A DNA stretch of 64,000 nucleotides from Cupriavidus oxalaticus. GTDB taxonomy: Bacteria; Pseudomonadota; Gammaproteobacteria; Burkholderiales; Burkholderiaceae. This document shows, in pieces, positions 25,863 to 34,895 of the stretch. The notes under the pieces were generated by a model. It ran no database searches, was not told where the DNA came from, and saw only the letters and a list, made by a program, of their open reading frames with translations. The DNA lies in assembly GCF_004768545.1 (NCBI RefSeq), contig NZ_CP038636.1, positions 558,001 to 622,000 of the forward strand, read 5' to 3'. The position numbers were made by a program, and so were the translations under genes. Each line of letters opens with the position of its first letter. The stretch's first letter is position 1.

Positions 25863-26846
25863 CTATTGGGCTGTAGCGCCGCTGTCCTTGACCAGTGCAC
25901 CAAGGGCCGTTCCTGCCTTGGACAAGCGGCGGCTGTGCTCATCTGGCGAACCGGGTGCTGGAACCAACGCCTGCTCATTTAGTGTTTGTTGGACCTCTGG
26001 CATAGCGAGGACGCTATTGACTGCCGCGTTCAACCGCGTCACGCGATCGCTGGGAACGCCAGCCGGCGCGTAGAGGCCCAGGAAATCTGTCAATTCCAGT
26101 CCATCTATACCGGCCTGACTGAACGAGGGTACGCCCGGCAGGAGGGGGCTGGCCGCAGACATGGAAATGATCCGCAGCTTGCCGGCGCGATGGTATAGGA
26201 TCAGGTCAGAAACGCCGGAGACCGCCACCGAAACCTGGCCGCCGATCAGGTCCTGCACGAGAGGGGCGGCGCCGCGATAAGGAACCGGGACGGCGTCTGC
26301 GCGTAGCAGCTTTGCAATGCGGGCAGCGGCAAACTCCGGAGCGCTCGCCGGCGCCGGCACACCGATGGCGCGCTGCAATGGATGCTCTGCGAACCAGCGC
26401 TTAAGGTCCTGGACCGAACCGACCTGAGTACCGGGAAAGACCGCGAGCGCCAGTTCGAATGTGGCGATCGTTCCGACCGGTTTGAAGTCGGTAGTCGCGG
26501 AAAATCCTGGCTTTCGCACAGTCAGTGGTACGGTGATCATGGTGTGCGTGTTACTCAGGAGCAGTACCGATCCGTCGGCTGGTGCTCCCTTTACATGCTG
26601 GGCGGCGATCTGTCCGCCGGCACCGGGACGGTTCTCGACGATCACGGTTTGTCCCAGCACGGTGCCTAGCCGTGGCGCGATGACTCGTGCCGCCACGTCG
26701 GCGGAACCGCCTGGCGGATAGCCCACGACGAGCCGAAGCGTTGCACCGCCATCCGCATGAGCCAACGATGCAACCAGCGCAGCCGCGCAAGCCAGGATTC
26801 CGGCTAGGCGCGTCTTGCCCGGACGAATTTGAAGAGCAATGGTCAT
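25863..26846 (-). CDS. Bug family periplasmic solute-binding protein (TctC-like)
   Basis: A protein of about 327 residues with a signal peptide (LAGILACAAALVASLAHA) and the Bug hallmark VVGYPPGGSADVAARVIAPRLG, then VIVENRPGAGGQIAAQHV. The start at 26846 has TTGAGGAATACC before it. Bug receptors bind carboxylates or other small organics and are extremely abundant in Burkholderiales; most lack a cognate TctAB transporter nearby, as here. Its ligand is not predictable. It could feed the DJ-1/GlxA locus next to it. Confidence 0.9.
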   Translation of the reverse strand: MTIALQIRPGKTRLAGILACAAALVASLAHADGGATLRLVVGYPPGGSADVAARVIAPRLGTVLGQTVIVENRPGAGGQIAAQHVKGAPADGSVLLLSNTHTMITVPLTVRKPGFSATTDFKPVGTIATFELALAVFPGTQVGSVQDLKRWFAEHPLQRAIGVPAPASAPEFAAARIAKLLRADAVPVPYRGAAPLVQDLIGGQVSVAVSGVSDLILYHRAGKLRIISMSAASPLLPGVPSFSQAGIDGLELTDFLGLYAPAGVPSDRVTRLNAAVNSVLAMPEVQQTLNEQALVPAPGSPDEHSRRLSKAGTALGALVKDSGATAQ

Positions 26847-26894
26847 GGTATTCCTCAAGCTGTGAGTGCCCGGAGCGTTCCGGTCCGGCGTGCG

Positions 26895-27581
26895 TTAGCT
26901 CAAAGTGCGGGTCAGTTCCGCACGCCGTTTTGTCAGAAACGAGCGGCGTGCTTCGACGAAGGGCTTGAGCGCCGCCTTTGCCGAATCGAGGATATCCGCA
27001 GGCGCCTTGGCAGGCGATCCGCAATCGAATGGCGGCTGCGGATCGTACTCCGCAAACAACTGGATGCTTTTGGCAAGCGATGCCCCGCCGGCAAGTGAAA
27101 TGGCCTCCAGGGCGCAGTCGATGCCGGAAGTCACGCCGGCTCCGGTGATCCGGTTCCGGTCCACGACCACTCGCGCATCCACAGGTATCGCATTGACAAG
27201 TTCAAGCAGTTCGTGTGATCCCCAGTGGCAGGTCGCCCGATAGCCATCCAGCAAGCCGGCTGCGCCGAGCAGCAGCGGACCGGTGCAAATGCCCACGACC
27301 CATCTGGCAGTCCGCCCGCGCGTGGCGAGAAAGTCCAAGATCTCCACATCATCGAGGAGACCGATGAGGCCCGGCCCGCCCGGTACCATGATCATGTCCA
27401 AGTCACCACAATCCCGGAGCGCGGTGGTCGCCGAGAACTGCCAACCCAGTTCGGTGGCAATCGTGTCCGTGTGCTTCCACAGCAGTTGGAGCTGGACCCC
27501 CGGCATGCGGGCCAGGAGATCCGCGGGTGCGACGTAGTCGGTGGCAGTGATATCTGGAAAAACCAGCATGCCGATCTTCAT
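26895..27581 (-). CDS. DJ-1/PfpI protein, isonitrile hydratase-like (copy 1)
   Basis: A 228-residue protein with the flavodoxin-like DJ-1 fold. The nucleophile elbow is VVGICTGPLLLGAAGLLDGY with the Cys that is catalytic in Pseudomonas isonitrile hydratase (InhA); further family marks are DRNRITGAGVTSGIDCALE and EYDPQPPFDCGSP. InhA turns isonitriles into N-substituted formamides. The start at 27581 has AAGGAAGG before it. It is divergent from a GlxA-type regulator that begins 89 bp away and is followed 48 bp on by the Bug receptor gene. A paralogue is at 30611. Other DJ-1 chemistry remains possible. Confidence 0.8.
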   Translation of the reverse strand: MKIGMLVFPDITATDYVAPADLLARMPGVQLQLLWKHTDTIATELGWQFSATTALRDCGDLDMIMVPGGPGLIGLLDDVEILDFLATRGRTARWVVGICTGPLLLGAAGLLDGYRATCHWGSHELLELVNAIPVDARVVVDRNRITGAGVTSGIDCALEAISLAGGASLAKSIQLFAEYDPQPPFDCGSPAKAPADILDSAKAALKPFVEARRSFLTKRRAELTRTLS

Positions 27582-27670
27582 GGGAACCTTCCTTGTTGTG
27601 AGTGCCGATAGCCGAACTCTATAATTCCGAACGATGTCTGGAATGACAAACTCCCCACGAAAGCTGCCAA

Positions 27671-28648
27671 ATGGCCTCATCTCCCAAACGTGTTTGCCTG
27701 ATTCTTTTCAATGGCTTTCAGATACTGGACGTCTGCGGGCCTATGCAGGTGTTCTCGTCGACCAACGAGCTCCTCGCGCGGCGTGGCCGTGAGCGAGCGT
27801 ATGACATCGAGCTTTGTGGTGCACCGGGTGGACTAATCGCCAGCTCATGTGGCGCTCGGATGGAAGCTCGAGATCTTACTCAGGCACGTAGCCCCATTCA
27901 CACCATCTTGATTCCCGGGGGGCCGGGCGTGTGGGAAGGTGCTGCACACGGTACGCTGGTGAAATGGCTCAGCGCTGCGGCGAAGCGTGCGTCGCGCGTG
28001 GCATCTGTTTGCACCGGGGCATTTGTCCTTGCCAGGACCGGCTTGCTTGATGGTCGCCAGGCGGTCACGCATTGGGATCTCTGCGAACGCTTGTCCGCGG
28101 AGTTTCCCGGGATTGCCATTCAGCCGGACGCCATCTATTGTCGCCAGGATCGCATCTGGACTTCGGCCGGGGTGACCGCGGGCATCGACATGGCACTGGC
28201 AATGGTAGAGGAAGACCTCGACCGCGAAGTCGCGATGGCCGTCGCCAAGACCCTGGTCGTGTTTTACAAGCGGCCTGGCGGGCAATCCCAGTTCAGTAGT
28301 GCCCTGCTCGAACAGAGCTCTCCGGATGCCCGCATCGAAACCTTGCACCGATGGGTGGGAGCGCACCTGCGAGAGCGCCTTGACGTCGCAACTCTTGCCG
28401 AACGGCTATCCATGACGCCAAGGACCTTTGCCCGCTTCTACCAGGCGCAAACCAAGCTGACTCCCGCACGCGCGATCGAGAAAATCCGCCTGGAGCATGC
28501 TTGCCGACTCATCGAAACTAGAAGCCAAAGTATGAAGATGATCGCACAGGTCTGCGGCTTCTCGTCGGAAGAGGTGATGCGGCGGGCATTCCTCAGAATT
28601 CTGCGAGTCTCGCCAGCCGACTATCGAGAGCGATTCTTTACAGCCTAG
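27671..28648 (+). CDS. GlxA family transcriptional regulator (DJ-1 domain + AraC HTH), copy 1
   Basis: A 325-residue protein. Residues 1-190 form a DJ-1/PfpI-like sensor (VCLILFNGFQILDVCGPMQVF, VASVCTGAFVLARTGLLDG, with VTHWDLC after it). The C-terminal part (about 225-325) is an AraC double HTH, with LAERLSMTPRTFARFYQ and IAQVCGFSSEEVMRRAF. It probably controls the divergent isonitrile-hydratase-like gene and itself. The family includes ArgR/CdhR/GbdR-like regulators of amine and amino-acid catabolism. Confidence 0.9.
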   Translation: MASSPKRVCLILFNGFQILDVCGPMQVFSSTNELLARRGRERAYDIELCGAPGGLIASSCGARMEARDLTQARSPIHTILIPGGPGVWEGAAHGTLVKWLSAAAKRASRVASVCTGAFVLARTGLLDGRQAVTHWDLCERLSAEFPGIAIQPDAIYCRQDRIWTSAGVTAGIDMALAMVEEDLDREVAMAVAKTLVVFYKRPGGQSQFSSALLEQSSPDARIETLHRWVGAHLRERLDVATLAERLSMTPRTFARFYQAQTKLTPARAIEKIRLEHACRLIETRSQSMKMIAQVCGFSSEEVMRRAFLRILRVSPADYRERFFTA

Positions 28649-29008
28649 GGCCGGGCAATGACAGCGTCCGCCGACGAACCGCCGGAGTGAATGTTTGCGC
28701 TGATGGCCGTTGGACCGGATGGCTGCCGTCGAGGCGCATAGGCATGCCGCTGCCAGTGCGGCGAGGCCTTGCGTAGCAGGAGCGCCTGCGCCGGATCGTT
28801 ATCTGCCGGGCTGGCCGCGACCGCTGCCAGCAGGGTCTTGGGTTTCCGGTACAGGCCCGCCGCCTGCATGGCCTCGCCCTTGTTGCCGTGGATTAGCGGC
28901 AGCGCCTCATGCGCCGGCGGTTCCGCCGGTAGGCCTCCCGCGAGCCGGTAGGCGCGCACGATGGCTACGCACACAGCCGGCAGCGGAATGGCGCGCCGTT
29001 GAGATTGT
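28649..29008. other. Gap of 360 bp between two GlxA genes; possible decayed minus-strand gene end
   Basis: An open frame on the minus strand (28645-28974) reads AYRLAGGLPAEPPAHEALPL and onward, with even composition, but has no ribosome site and no family that I recognise. It may be the 3' end of a lost gene. Nothing else is seen. Confidence 0.3.
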
Positions 29009-30067
29009 CTACGCCGCCGGCTGGTGCGCGGCGTCGCCCACTAGGCGTGCCGTCAGCCTCTTACGCTGCTGGCGGTAGTGCTCGGGCGTGGTGCCGCGCA
29101 GCCGAAGGAAGGTACGGCGCAGGTTCTGTTCGTCGCCGAATCCGCATCTGCGCGCCACCTGCTTCAGGCTGGTGCCGGCATCGTTCAACGCGCGCAGCGC
29201 CGCTTCTACGCGCATGGCTTCCACGGCCTTGGCCGGCGTACGGCCGGTCTGCTCGGTGTAGCGGCGGGCGAAGGTGCGGGGGGTCATGCCCGCTTGTTCG
29301 GCGAGCACGTCCACCCGCAAGTTCTCGTCGAGGTGGTCCATGATCCAGGCGTGCAGGCGGCTGAACTGCCGGTCCGAGGCGGCCTGGCTGGAGAGCGCGG
29401 CGGACACCTGTGCCTGCTCCCCCGGGCGCTTGACGAACAATAGCAGCGAGCGCGCGACGGCCATGGCGGTGGCGTGGCCTTGGTCATCCTCCAGCAGTGC
29501 CAGGCCGAGATCCAGGCCCGCGGTGAAACCGCCCGAGGTCCAGAGCCCGCCATCGTGCAGATAGACGCGGTCGGGCTCGACTCTCAGCTGCGGGTAGGCC
29601 GTCTTCAACGCCTCGGTCGCCTGCCAGTGGGTGGTCACCCGACGGTGGCCGATCAACCCGGCCTCGGCCAGCAGGAAGGTTCCGGTGCAAATGCCGCACA
29701 GGCGCCGCGCCTGCCGCCCCTCGCTAGCAAGCCACGCGACGACGTCCCGCGGCACCGGTGGCTGCTCCGGCGGGCCGCCACCGGGCACCATCAGCGTTTC
29801 GATGGACGCAGGGTCGATCGCCGACAGCGGCGTGGTGGCGATGGTTATGCCCGAGAAGCTCGTGATCGGCCGACCGTGCACCGAGGCGACCACGACCCGG
29901 TAGACGCAATTGTGCGGGCCTTGGTGGAACCTCGTGGCCACGGAGAAGACGTCGGCAGCGCCGCAGACATCCGAGGCGGTAACTTCGTCGAAGGCGAGGA
30001 TGACCACGGTGCGCGGTGATTCCGCTTCCGCGGTCGGCTGACGGGCAGCTGGAAAGGGCAGGGTCAT
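29009..30067 (-). CDS. GlxA family transcriptional regulator (DJ-1 domain + AraC HTH), copy 2
   Basis: A 352-residue protein built like the one at 27671. The sensor has VVILAFDEVTASDVCGAADV and LCGICTGTFLLAEAGLIGH, and the HTH part has LAEQAGMTPRTFARRY and QVARRCGFGDEQNLRRTF, ending ERY-type PEHYRQQRKRL. It faces the rightward operon DUF6616-InhA-like at 30215 and probably regulates it. The two GlxA genes are clearly paralogues but differ along their full length, so they are not a recent duplication. Confidence 0.9.
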   Translation of the reverse strand: MTLPFPAARQPTAEAESPRTVVILAFDEVTASDVCGAADVFSVATRFHQGPHNCVYRVVVASVHGRPITSFSGITIATTPLSAIDPASIETLMVPGGGPPEQPPVPRDVVAWLASEGRQARRLCGICTGTFLLAEAGLIGHRRVTTHWQATEALKTAYPQLRVEPDRVYLHDGGLWTSGGFTAGLDLGLALLEDDQGHATAMAVARSLLLFVKRPGEQAQVSAALSSQAASDRQFSRLHAWIMDHLDENLRVDVLAEQAGMTPRTFARRYTEQTGRTPAKAVEAMRVEAALRALNDAGTSLKQVARRCGFGDEQNLRRTFLRLRGTTPEHYRQQRKRLTARLVGDAAHQPAA

Positions 30068-30214
30068 GGTAGCGGACCGTTTTGGGGATCAAGAGGGGCC
30101 GAGACCGAAGCGCCATGGTCTTGGCAGGATTTGACTGCCTTTTGTCCCAAGCGTGAATGGTGGGCTACTTATTCTACCGACACTCATTCTTTCAATGAAC
30201 ACAGGAGACTTGCC

Positions 30215-30586
30215 GTGGAGCACATCTTCATCGAACTCTGGAAGTTCAAGGACAACTGGAAGAACGCCGGCGTCGATGTTCGCGCCAAATATGTCGAGAA
30301 CCTGCTGCCGTCCGTGCAGGCCATCCTCGCTGCGGGTGTCGAGATAGTCGCTTGGGGCTACAACGATCCCAGCGTGGACCGCCGTGCTAACTACGACGCC
30401 TTTGGTGTCTACCGCATGCCCAACCGGGCGCTGTTTGAGGAGTTCCAGAAGGCCGTCGCCGGTTCCGGCTGGTACAACTACTTCGAGCATGTCAACGCCG
30501 GCGGCACGCCGGTGGCCCCGCAGGACATGCTCGGCCAGCACATCCAGCTCGTTATGCCCGACGCTGCCTCGCGCTCCGGCAACTGA
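30215..30586 (+). CDS. DUF6616-like small protein
   Basis: A 123-residue protein read from a GTG at 30215 (VEHIFIELWKFKDNW) with AGGAGACTTGCC before it; the open frame further upstream is promoter. It has the layout of small ferredoxin-fold proteins (a strand-rich body with FGVYRMPNRALFEEFQKAV and GWYNYFEHVNAGG). I recall the family as DUF6616, found near DJ-1 or monooxygenase genes, with no known function. It is 24 bp upstream of the second isonitrile-hydratase-like gene and co-transcribed with it. Confidence 0.7.
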   Translation: MEHIFIELWKFKDNWKNAGVDVRAKYVENLLPSVQAILAAGVEIVAWGYNDPSVDRRANYDAFGVYRMPNRALFEEFQKAVAGSGWYNYFEHVNAGGTPVAPQDMLGQHIQLVMPDAASRSGN

Positions 30587-30610
30587 TCGCCGACCCACCA
30601 GAGACCCAGC

Positions 30611-31294
30611 ATGAAAATCCTCGCTGCACTGTTCCCAGGCTTCACCGCTATCGACCTGATCGGTCCTACTAACACATGGATGTTCATCCCAGACGTCCAG
30701 ATCCAACTGGCGGCGGCCAAGGCCGGCCCGGTGACCACCGACATCGGCCTGACGGTGAACGCCACGCACGACTTCGACAACTGCTTCCAGGAGCCCGACG
30801 TGCTCCTGGTGCCCGGTGGCGCGCGTGGAGTGTTCGACGCGCTGCAGGACGACCGCTTCATTGACCAGGTGGCGCGCCTGGGGGCCAAGGCCGGCTGGGT
30901 GACCAGCGTGTGCAACGGCTCGCTGCTGCTGGGCGCCGCCGGCCTGTTGAAGGGCTACAGGGCCGGCTGTTACTGGTACTCGCGCGACTACCTGCTCAAG
31001 TTCGGCGCCGAGCCGGTCAATGAGCGCATCGTGATCGACCGCAACCGCGCCACTGGCGGCGGCATGACTGCCGGAATCGACTTCGCCCTCGGTATGATTG
31101 GTCACTGGGCCGGCGACTTCTCCGGGCAGCTTACCCAGCTGTGCATGGAGTACGCGCCGAAGCCTCCGTACAACACAGGCCTGCCCGAATTTGCACCGCC
31201 GGAGGTTCTGGCGAAGGCCAACGAGATGCTGGCCAAGGAAATGCCTAACGTTGTTGTCGACGAGACCGCCAAGCGCCGCGGCTTCATCGCCTGA
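30611..31294 (+). CDS. DJ-1/PfpI protein, isonitrile hydratase-like (copy 2)
   Basis: A 227-residue paralogue of the protein at 26895, with the elbow VTSVCNGSLLLGAAGLLKGY, then DRNRATGGGMTAGIDFALG and EYAPKPPYNTGLPE. The nucleophilic Cys is kept but the following residue is Asn rather than Thr, and the neighbouring TSV replaces VGI, so substrate scope may differ from copy 1. It has the same pairing with a GlxA regulator as copy 1. Start at 30611, with a modest CAGAGACCCAGC site. Confidence 0.78.
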   Translation: MKILAALFPGFTAIDLIGPTNTWMFIPDVQIQLAAAKAGPVTTDIGLTVNATHDFDNCFQEPDVLLVPGGARGVFDALQDDRFIDQVARLGAKAGWVTSVCNGSLLLGAAGLLKGYRAGCYWYSRDYLLKFGAEPVNERIVIDRNRATGGGMTAGIDFALGMIGHWAGDFSGQLTQLCMEYAPKPPYNTGLPEFAPPEVLAKANEMLAKEMPNVVVDETAKRRGFIA

Positions 31295-31699
31295 CGTCGT
31301 AGGTACAAGCGACGTGGCGGCTACGCAGCGGCCACGTACCTCAACGCAAACAAGCGCCACGTCCTCAGCCTGAAGCGCTTGCGGCAGTTGCGGAAATGGC
31401 GTTGGTCGCGAAAGCTGCAGGCCTGCGGGACGGCGATCACCTTGTTGGCCTCGTTCCGCGGGCTGCAGCCGACATTCCAAGCTTTGCGCGCTGACCGACA
31501 TGCCAGTGCGCTCCAAGAGCGCAACCAGTGTGACGACGGCGAAGCCTAGAGGGCCGCCACCAAAGCGGCCGGCAGCCGGGGCGCCGAGGTTTAGCTCGAT
31601 CTCGGCGCTCGCCCGCTCCAGCCGCGATAGACGGGGCTCGATGACCGGCCTGAGCCTCGACAGTCCCAACATCTCCACCGAGGCCGAAAGGAGCGTGAC
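31295..31699. other. About 400 bp without a supported gene
   Basis: Several open frames cross here but none has a recognisable domain or ribosome site. The last 15 bases contain the AAAGGAG site of the next gene. Confidence 0.5.
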
Positions 31700-32542
31700 T
31701 TGCACGACGATCAGGTACTTGCCGCGCAGCGCGCACTTCGGCGCACCCTGTTCGACGGGGGCGACGCCATTCCATGGGCGGCCGCGCGCGACCTCGCGGC
31801 GCGGCTTCTGCTGTACTTGGAGGATCCGCGTGCCTGCTGGCAGCTGACGGTGGACTGGCTGCGCGAGCAGTTGGATGCCGATCGCGTGGACGGTGGCTTC
31901 GGCGGCTACATGCTGTCTGCCAGCGAGCGCAGGGACTACACACCACTGGCCGAATCGCAGCGGCAGTCACTGGTCCTGCACAGCGTGCTGGGCAACTGTT
32001 TCGACGCCGGCGACCCCAGCATCTGCACCGTTTGGCACCGTCGCGGGCCGACGGCGTTTGCCGACGTATCGCAGCAGCGCGAGATGACGCCCGCCATGCG
32101 GCGCGACCTGCTCCACGCCGGCACCGCAGCAAAGATCGCGCTGCCGCTGTACGATGGGCCGCGACCGGTGGGGCTGCTGTGCGCTGACTGGCACCGTGCC
32201 GAGCCGCGCTGGAACGCCGAGGTATGCAACCAGATTGGCCTGCTTGGCAGCACGCTGCTGGGACCGGTGCTGGCTATTTCGTCGCACCTCTCGGCGTTGG
32301 ACGGCGAGGCGGCACCCGCCGCTGCCCTGCATGATCTCGAGAAACTCACCCCCGCCGAGCGTCGGGTGGCCGAGCTGGTGGCCGAAGGCCTGAGCTACAA
32401 GGAAGTGGCACGGCAACTCGGTCGGTCACTGTCCACCGTCGACCACCACCTGCGCAGCATCCGACAGAAGCTGGATGTCGGCTCCACCGCCCGGCTGGTA
32501 CGGCTGCTTGCCGGGCGGCAGAGCACAAAGGCGCCGGCATGA
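31700..32542 (+). CDS. LuxR family transcriptional regulator with GAF-like sensor
   Basis: A 280-residue protein read from a TTG at 31700, chosen because GAAAGGAG lies seven bases before it. Residues about 30-200 look like a GAF-type ligand domain (LPLYDGPRPVGLLCADWH). The C-terminal HTH is a clear LuxR type: LTPAERRVAELVAEGLSYKE, then STVDHHLRSIRQKLDV. No receiver or autoinducer domain is visible, so it is a one-component sensor. It precedes the aldehyde dehydrogenase, amidohydrolase and deacetylase genes and probably controls them. Confidence 0.85.
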   Translation: MHDDQVLAAQRALRRTLFDGGDAIPWAAARDLAARLLLYLEDPRACWQLTVDWLREQLDADRVDGGFGGYMLSASERRDYTPLAESQRQSLVLHSVLGNCFDAGDPSICTVWHRRGPTAFADVSQQREMTPAMRRDLLHAGTAAKIALPLYDGPRPVGLLCADWHRAEPRWNAEVCNQIGLLGSTLLGPVLAISSHLSALDGEAAPAAALHDLEKLTPAERRVAELVAEGLSYKEVARQLGRSLSTVDHHLRSIRQKLDVGSTARLVRLLAGRQSTKAPA

Positions 32543-33027
32543 AGGCGTGGGCGCCATGAACATGAAAAGCCGCACCGCAGGCGAGCCCCGACGGCGTTCT
32601 CGTTTTCCTCCTGCCGCTTTGTCGAGGGCGTGAGCAATCGGCACGCGCCTGGTGCCTACGCGCTTCGAACATACCGACCTGGCCGCGGCGCCCTGTAACG
32701 CATCCATGCCGAGCCGCATGCCTGCAGCGCCGCTCGTACCACAGCGTCGACGGTCGAGGGCGAGGCAGAAGGTCGGCGCACGGGTCATCGCGGTGTGCAG
32801 TCGATGCCCATGTGACGCGGCCTGCGGCCTGCCGCTTGCCACAGCAAAGGCTCTCGATGGCGGTCAACTGTGCCGAGCGCTGTTTCCATGATTTTCCGGA
32901 AACCTAACACCGGTTGTAGTGCCGCGACGGGTAGCTACCCGGCTTAGGGTGACGCCGGATGCGAATGCTCGCGATGCCGGTGAGTCGCCGTTGACCCATA
33001 CTCGCAGCCAGGCCACAACTTCAAGAT
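32543..33027. other. 485 bp without a supported gene
   Basis: No family, terminator or repeat is recognised. It probably holds the promoter of the rightward aldehyde dehydrogenase operon near its end. Confidence 0.5.
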
Positions 33028-34464
33028 ATGACCATGCGGACCTTCTCAAACTTCGTAAACGGGCGCCCGGTGGACGCCCGGTCCACCTTCGAATCCAAGA
33101 ACCCCGCGAACGGCGAAACGCTTGGCCTAGTGCCGCACAGCACTCGCGAGCAGGCCGACGCCGCGGTCGCGGCAGCGCGCGAGGCTCAGCCCGCCTGGGC
33201 GGCGCGTAGCGATGCCGACCGCCAAGCAGTGCTGATCAAGGTGGCCGACAAACTGCGCGACAACGCCGAGCTGCTGGCCACTTGGATCACCCGCGAACAG
33301 GGGAAGCCGCTCGGCGGCGTCGGCCCGGAACAGGTGCCGGGCGCCCGCTTCGAGGCCTGGGCCTGCGAAGCGTGGACCCGCGTGCCGGCCAGCCTGGAGC
33401 TACCGCCCGAGGTGGTGTTCGAGGACGAAACCCGCCGAGACGAGGTGCACCGCAAACCGCTGGGTGTGATCGCCGCCATCGCTCCTTGGAACTGGCCGTT
33501 GATGATCGCCATCTGGCAGATCGTGCCCTCGCTGCGTGCCGGGAACGCAGTGGTCATTAAGCCGTCGGAGTACACCAGTATTGGCACGCTGGAGATGGTG
33601 CGCTTGATGAACGAGGTGCTGCCGCCGGGGGTGCTGAACACCGTCACCGGCGCCGGCGAGGTGGGGGCCTGGCTGGTCGACAACCCGGGAGTGAACAAGG
33701 TGATGTTCACCGGCTCGGGTGCCACCGGCGCCAAGATCACCGCCGCCGCGTCCAAGCACCTGACGCCCACTACGCTGGAGCTGGGCGGCAACGACCCGGC
33801 CATCGTGCTGCCGGGGGCGCCCATCAAGGCCATGGCGATGAACCTCTTCTGGAGTGCCTTCCTCAACCAGGGCCAGACCTGCGCCTGCATCAAGCGGCTG
33901 TACGTGCACGAGAGCCAGCACGACGCCCTGGTGGCCGAGCTGGCGCAGTTGGCTCTGGCCATGCCAATGGGCGACGGCATGCAACCCGATATCGCGATGG
34001 GCCCGGTGCAGAACCGCATGCAGTTCGACAAGGTGTCGCGTCTGGTGGACCGTGCGCGCAGCGACGGCGCCACCATCGTCTGTGGCGGCGAGCCGATGCC
34101 GGGTCCCGGCCTTTTCTACCCGCTGACGCTTGTGACTGACATTACCGACGGCGCGCCGCTGGTCGATGAGGAGCAATTCGGCCCCGCACTGCCCATCATC
34201 CGCTACCGCGATATCGACGACGCGATCGCCCGCGCCAACCGCGGCGATGCCGGCCTCGGCGCGTCGGTGTGGACGTCCGATGTGAAGCAGGCCAAGGCAA
34301 TCGCGCAGCGACTTGAGGCTGGCTCCGTGTGGATCAATCACCACGGAGCCGTTCATCCGATGGTGCCATTCGGTGGTGCCAAGCGCTCCGGCTGGGGCGT
34401 CGAATTCGGAATCGAAGGCCTTAAGGCGCTGACCCGCCCGCATGTAATCAGCGTCAAGAAGTGA
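33028..34464 (+). CDS. NAD(P)-dependent aldehyde dehydrogenase
   Basis: A 478-residue protein of the ALDH superfamily. The cofactor region has IAPWNWPLMIAIWQIVPSLR and KPSEY, the Gly motif is FTGSGATGAKI, the general-base Glu is in LELGGNDPAI and the catalytic Cys in NQGQTCACIKRLYV. All key residues are present. It oxidises an aldehyde to its acid, in this context plausibly an aldehyde made from an amine. The ATG at 33028 is used; ATG 33034 is an alternative. Confidence 0.93.
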   Translation: MTMRTFSNFVNGRPVDARSTFESKNPANGETLGLVPHSTREQADAAVAAAREAQPAWAARSDADRQAVLIKVADKLRDNAELLATWITREQGKPLGGVGPEQVPGARFEAWACEAWTRVPASLELPPEVVFEDETRRDEVHRKPLGVIAAIAPWNWPLMIAIWQIVPSLRAGNAVVIKPSEYTSIGTLEMVRLMNEVLPPGVLNTVTGAGEVGAWLVDNPGVNKVMFTGSGATGAKITAAASKHLTPTTLELGGNDPAIVLPGAPIKAMAMNLFWSAFLNQGQTCACIKRLYVHESQHDALVAELAQLALAMPMGDGMQPDIAMGPVQNRMQFDKVSRLVDRARSDGATIVCGGEPMPGPGLFYPLTLVTDITDGAPLVDEEQFGPALPIIRYRDIDDAIARANRGDAGLGASVWTSDVKQAKAIAQRLEAGSVWINHHGAVHPMVPFGGAKRSGWGVEFGIEGLKALTRPHVISVKK

Positions 34465-34503
34465 AGATGGAAGGTCGCCCCACGACCGAGTGGAGAGACT
34501 CTC

Positions 34504-34879
34504 GTGACCCGATCTCCCCTGACGCTGGGTTGCCCGCCGGCCACCTGCCTGCTGGCCATGGGACTGGTATCGCCAGGCATGGCTACGCCGGCCGTTGCAG
34601 TACCCGACACCGTGCTCGACCGCAACAAGAGCTACGTCAAGGCCGGGCAAGGTGCTGCTCCTAGACGGCCCGTCGGGCGGCGGCACGGTGTGTGACTCGA
34701 TCGCGCACGCCCCCCGGGGCCGGATCTCGTCTACGTTGGCGTGAGCAACGACTCGCCCCGGATTACAAGTTCCGCAGCCAGGGCAGGAAAGGGGGACGAC
34801 CTGTTTGAACGCGGGACGCCCGGGACAGTGAAGTCGCATCGCACTGGGCCATTTGCAGCGGAATTGCTTTCAGCTCGCA
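34504..34879 (+). pseudogene. Possible decayed exported protein gene
   Basis: A frame from GTG 34504 gives a signal-like start (PPATCLLAMGLVSPGMATPA) and VPDTVLDRNKSYVKAG. It then loses frame. Protein-like text continues in the other two frames (KVLLLDGPSGGGTVCDSIAH; DLVYVGVSNDSPRITSSAA) up to a TGA near 34881. This looks like one gene with two frameshifts, but I cannot name the family. It may simply be GC-rich chance. Confidence 0.25.
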
Positions 34880-34895
34880 CATGAATAGGAGGACC

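Noticed and set aside
28645..28974. Minus-strand ORF of 109 residues between the GlxA genes
   Set aside because: No ribosome site or family; kept only as a note on the gap.
30089..31705. A 538-residue minus-strand ORF across the DUF6616 and DJ-1 genes
   Set aside because: It is the antisense shadow of two well-supported plus-strand genes; GC3 bias keeps the frame open.
33400..34839. A 479-residue minus-strand ORF
   Set aside because: Antisense to the aldehyde dehydrogenase with all catalytic residues in the other strand.
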